In this document: positions 62,776-64,000 of the stretch, piece after piece
Layout: each line of letters begins with the position of its first letter
How positions within the stretch are numbered: the stretch's first letter is position 1
DNA from: Solibacillus palustris
GTDB taxonomy: Bacteria; Bacillota; Bacilli; Bacillales_A; Planococcaceae
NCBI RefSeq assembly: GCF_022549215.1
Contig: NZ_JAKZFC010000007.1
Location: 1-64,000, forward strand
Direction of reading: 5' to 3'
DNA length: 64,000 bases
Position numbers and translations under genes: made by a program
The notes under the pieces: model-generated
The model's database searches: none
The model's input: the letters and a program-made list of their open reading frames with translations, nothing else
What the model was told of the DNA's origin: nothing

Positions 62776-64000
62776 CTATTTGGTAATAACATCTTTAATC
62801 GATTGAACTAAATGATCTATATCCTCTTTCGTATGAATCTCTGTTACACAAAATAATGCTGACTGCCCAAATTCAGGAAACTCTAGTGAAAGATCTTTTC
62901 CGCCGAAAATCTTCTTCTCTAGCAGGCGCTCATTAATCTCTTCAACTGAATATCCGGTTTCATTGAAATCAACAACGAATTCCTTAAAAAATGGCGATTG
63001 TAAACGAGAGCCCGTTACATTAGAAATTTGATTCAATTGTTGCACCGCATATTGGCTATTTTGCATAATGGTTTGGCCAACCTCTTGCATGCCCTCTGGT
63101 CCAAGTAATGCTAAATAAACACCCGCTGTAATTCCCCATAAAGCCGTTTGTGTACCAACTGATTCTTTTCCTTTTTCCCTAAGAGCAAAGGACGTCCGGT
63201 CGTAGTACACATCACCAAATCCATATTCGCCTTCTTTTATCGTTGGAACAATACCAAACAACCTTGAAGGATATTCCTGAACATACTTCACTTCATCACG
63301 AGTAGCAATGAAACCAGCCTGTCCACCACTGAAATTCATGTGCATGCCAAGTGGCTGTAGGTCTCCACAGACAATATCAGCGCCATAATGACTAGGTGGT
63401 GCAAGTACTCCGAGTGAAATCGGATCCACGCCTACTACCATTAATGAATCATTTTCTTTTAATAGGTTCGAAATCTCCGGACCTTGTGCTTCAATAAACC
63501 CAAGATACGACGGATTCTCAAAATAAAGAGCGGCTACGTCTTCTGTTAATTTTGCTTTCAAATCTTCGAGGTCCATTGCCCCATTCTTCACATCAAACTG
63601 AACAAATTCAAATTGCAAATCTGGTGTACCGTAATTCATGATAATCTTGCTTCGCTCTGGGGCTGTTGTCTTCGCAAGCAACACTTTTTTCTTCCCAGTA
63701 ATCCGAGCAGCCATTCTAACAGAAGTAGCAGCAGCTTGACCCCAATCAAAAGTTGGAACATTGACAACATCCATATCTACCAATTCAGCTACTAAACTCT
63801 GATACTCAAAAAGTGCGTGAAAGCGTCCGTGGTCTTCATATGGCTCACCAGCGTATGCCGTTAAAAACTCGGAACGTTGATTAATTTCATCACATACAGC
63901 CGGGATAAAATGTTGCCAACAGCCCGCTCCCAAGAAATTTGTAAATTCTTTCGTACTCGTATTCTTGTTGAGGATTCCTTCTATATGACGTCTTAGCTCA
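62776..64000 (-). CDS. gcvPA: GcvPA-like PLP enzyme, divergent, 5' end outside window
   Basis: At least 408 residues are visible; the frame continues to the window edge (ELRRHIEGILNKNTSTKEFT). Related to glycine dehydrogenase subunit 1: NFLGAGCWQHFIPAVCDEIN, RSEFLTAYAGEPYEDHGRFH, ALFEYQSLVAELVDMDVVNV. Canonical GcvPA has SxYDGATALAEA next; here it is PTFDWGQAAATSVRMAARIT. VCGDLQPLGMHMNFSGGQAG replaces the usual GE-QSLG-P--FGGP. It forms a heterodimer-type pair with the GcvPB-like protein downstream. No gcvT or gcvH is visible in the window. Confidence 0.8.
   Translation of the reverse strand, partial: ELRRHIEGILNKNTSTKEFTNFLGAGCWQHFIPAVCDEINQRSEFLTAYAGEPYEDHGRFHALFEYQSLVAELVDMDVVNVPTFDWGQAAATSVRMAARITGKKKVLLAKTTAPERSKIIMNYGTPDLQFEFVQFDVKNGAMDLEDLKAKLTEDVAALYFENPSYLGFIEAQGPEISNLLKENDSLMVVGVDPISLGVLAPPSHYGADIVCGDLQPLGMHMNFSGGQAGFIATRDEVKYVQEYPSRLFGIVPTIKEGEYGFGDVYYDRTSFALREKGKESVGTQTALWGITAGVYLALLGPEGMQEVGQTIMQNSQYAVQQLNQISNVTGSRLQSPFFKEFVVDFNETGYSVEEINERLLEKKIFGGKDLSLEFPEFGQSALFCVTEIHTKEDIDHLVQSIKDVITK

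Overview
The window is AT-rich DNA from a low-GC, endospore-forming Gram-positive bacterium of the Bacillales. A member of the Planococcaceae/Caryophanaceae group (Psychrobacillus, Solibacillus, Lysinibacillus or a relative) is most likely. This rests on strong AGGAGG-type ribosome sites, frequent TTG/GTG starts, lipoproteins with Bacillus-type lipoboxes, and families typical of Bacillus relatives (YmaF, DUF4306, YusW, DUF4871, DUF5412, DUF1835, LytH, HutD, KtrAB with a c-di-AMP riboswitch). Most genes lie on the minus strand. I recognised no rRNA, tRNA, CRISPR array or intact transposase.

Layout. 0-18 kb is an accessory-looking region: single genes separated by short palindromic repeats and gene relics. 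It holds a stand-alone proteasome-type Ntn hydrolase, a chemoreceptor, a TPR-SUKH protein, a broken ankyrin gene and unknown proteins, DUF4306, YmaF, a GNAT enzyme, an ABC exporter, ThpR, CorA, a DUF4871-like lipoprotein, a tyrosine-recombinase relic and a HutD protein. 18.5-26.4 kb is one tight eight-gene operon: an ABC importer, a cytoplasmic alkaline-phosphatase-type enzyme, a DeoR regulator, a HAD phosphatase and D-serine dehydratase. It looks like a dedicated uptake and breakdown pathway whose substrate I cannot name. 27-38 kb holds an alpha/beta hydrolase, ktrB-ktrA behind a c-di-AMP riboswitch, a thioredoxin-reductase-like flavoprotein, cell-wall enzymes (LytH-type M23 peptidase, two polysaccharide deacetylases), a cupin and a GyrI-like protein.

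38.4-53.3 kb is different: I saw none of the short repeats there. It holds GNAT and small membrane or lipoproteins, a TetR regulator divergent from a YhgE-like membrane protein, a 3-hydroxyacyl-CoA dehydrogenase divergent from a GAF-LuxR regulator with a cre-like site between them, a P-loop kinase, an AlbA/Schlafen-type ATPase, a DUF1835 cluster with several lipoproteins, a methyltransferase and a pentapeptide-repeat protein. 53.3-61.1 kb is a lactose/beta-galactoside module: truncated galE, LacI regulator, LacZ, two permeases and a binding protein. 61.2-64 kb holds a divergent GcvPA/GcvPB-like pair; the first gene runs off the window.

The main points for follow-up are the eight-gene operon, the proteasome-like hydrolase, the divergent glycine-decarboxylase-like pair, and two families of short palindromic repeats. 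One repeat copy is a perfect 9-6-9 palindrome flanking a recombinase relic.
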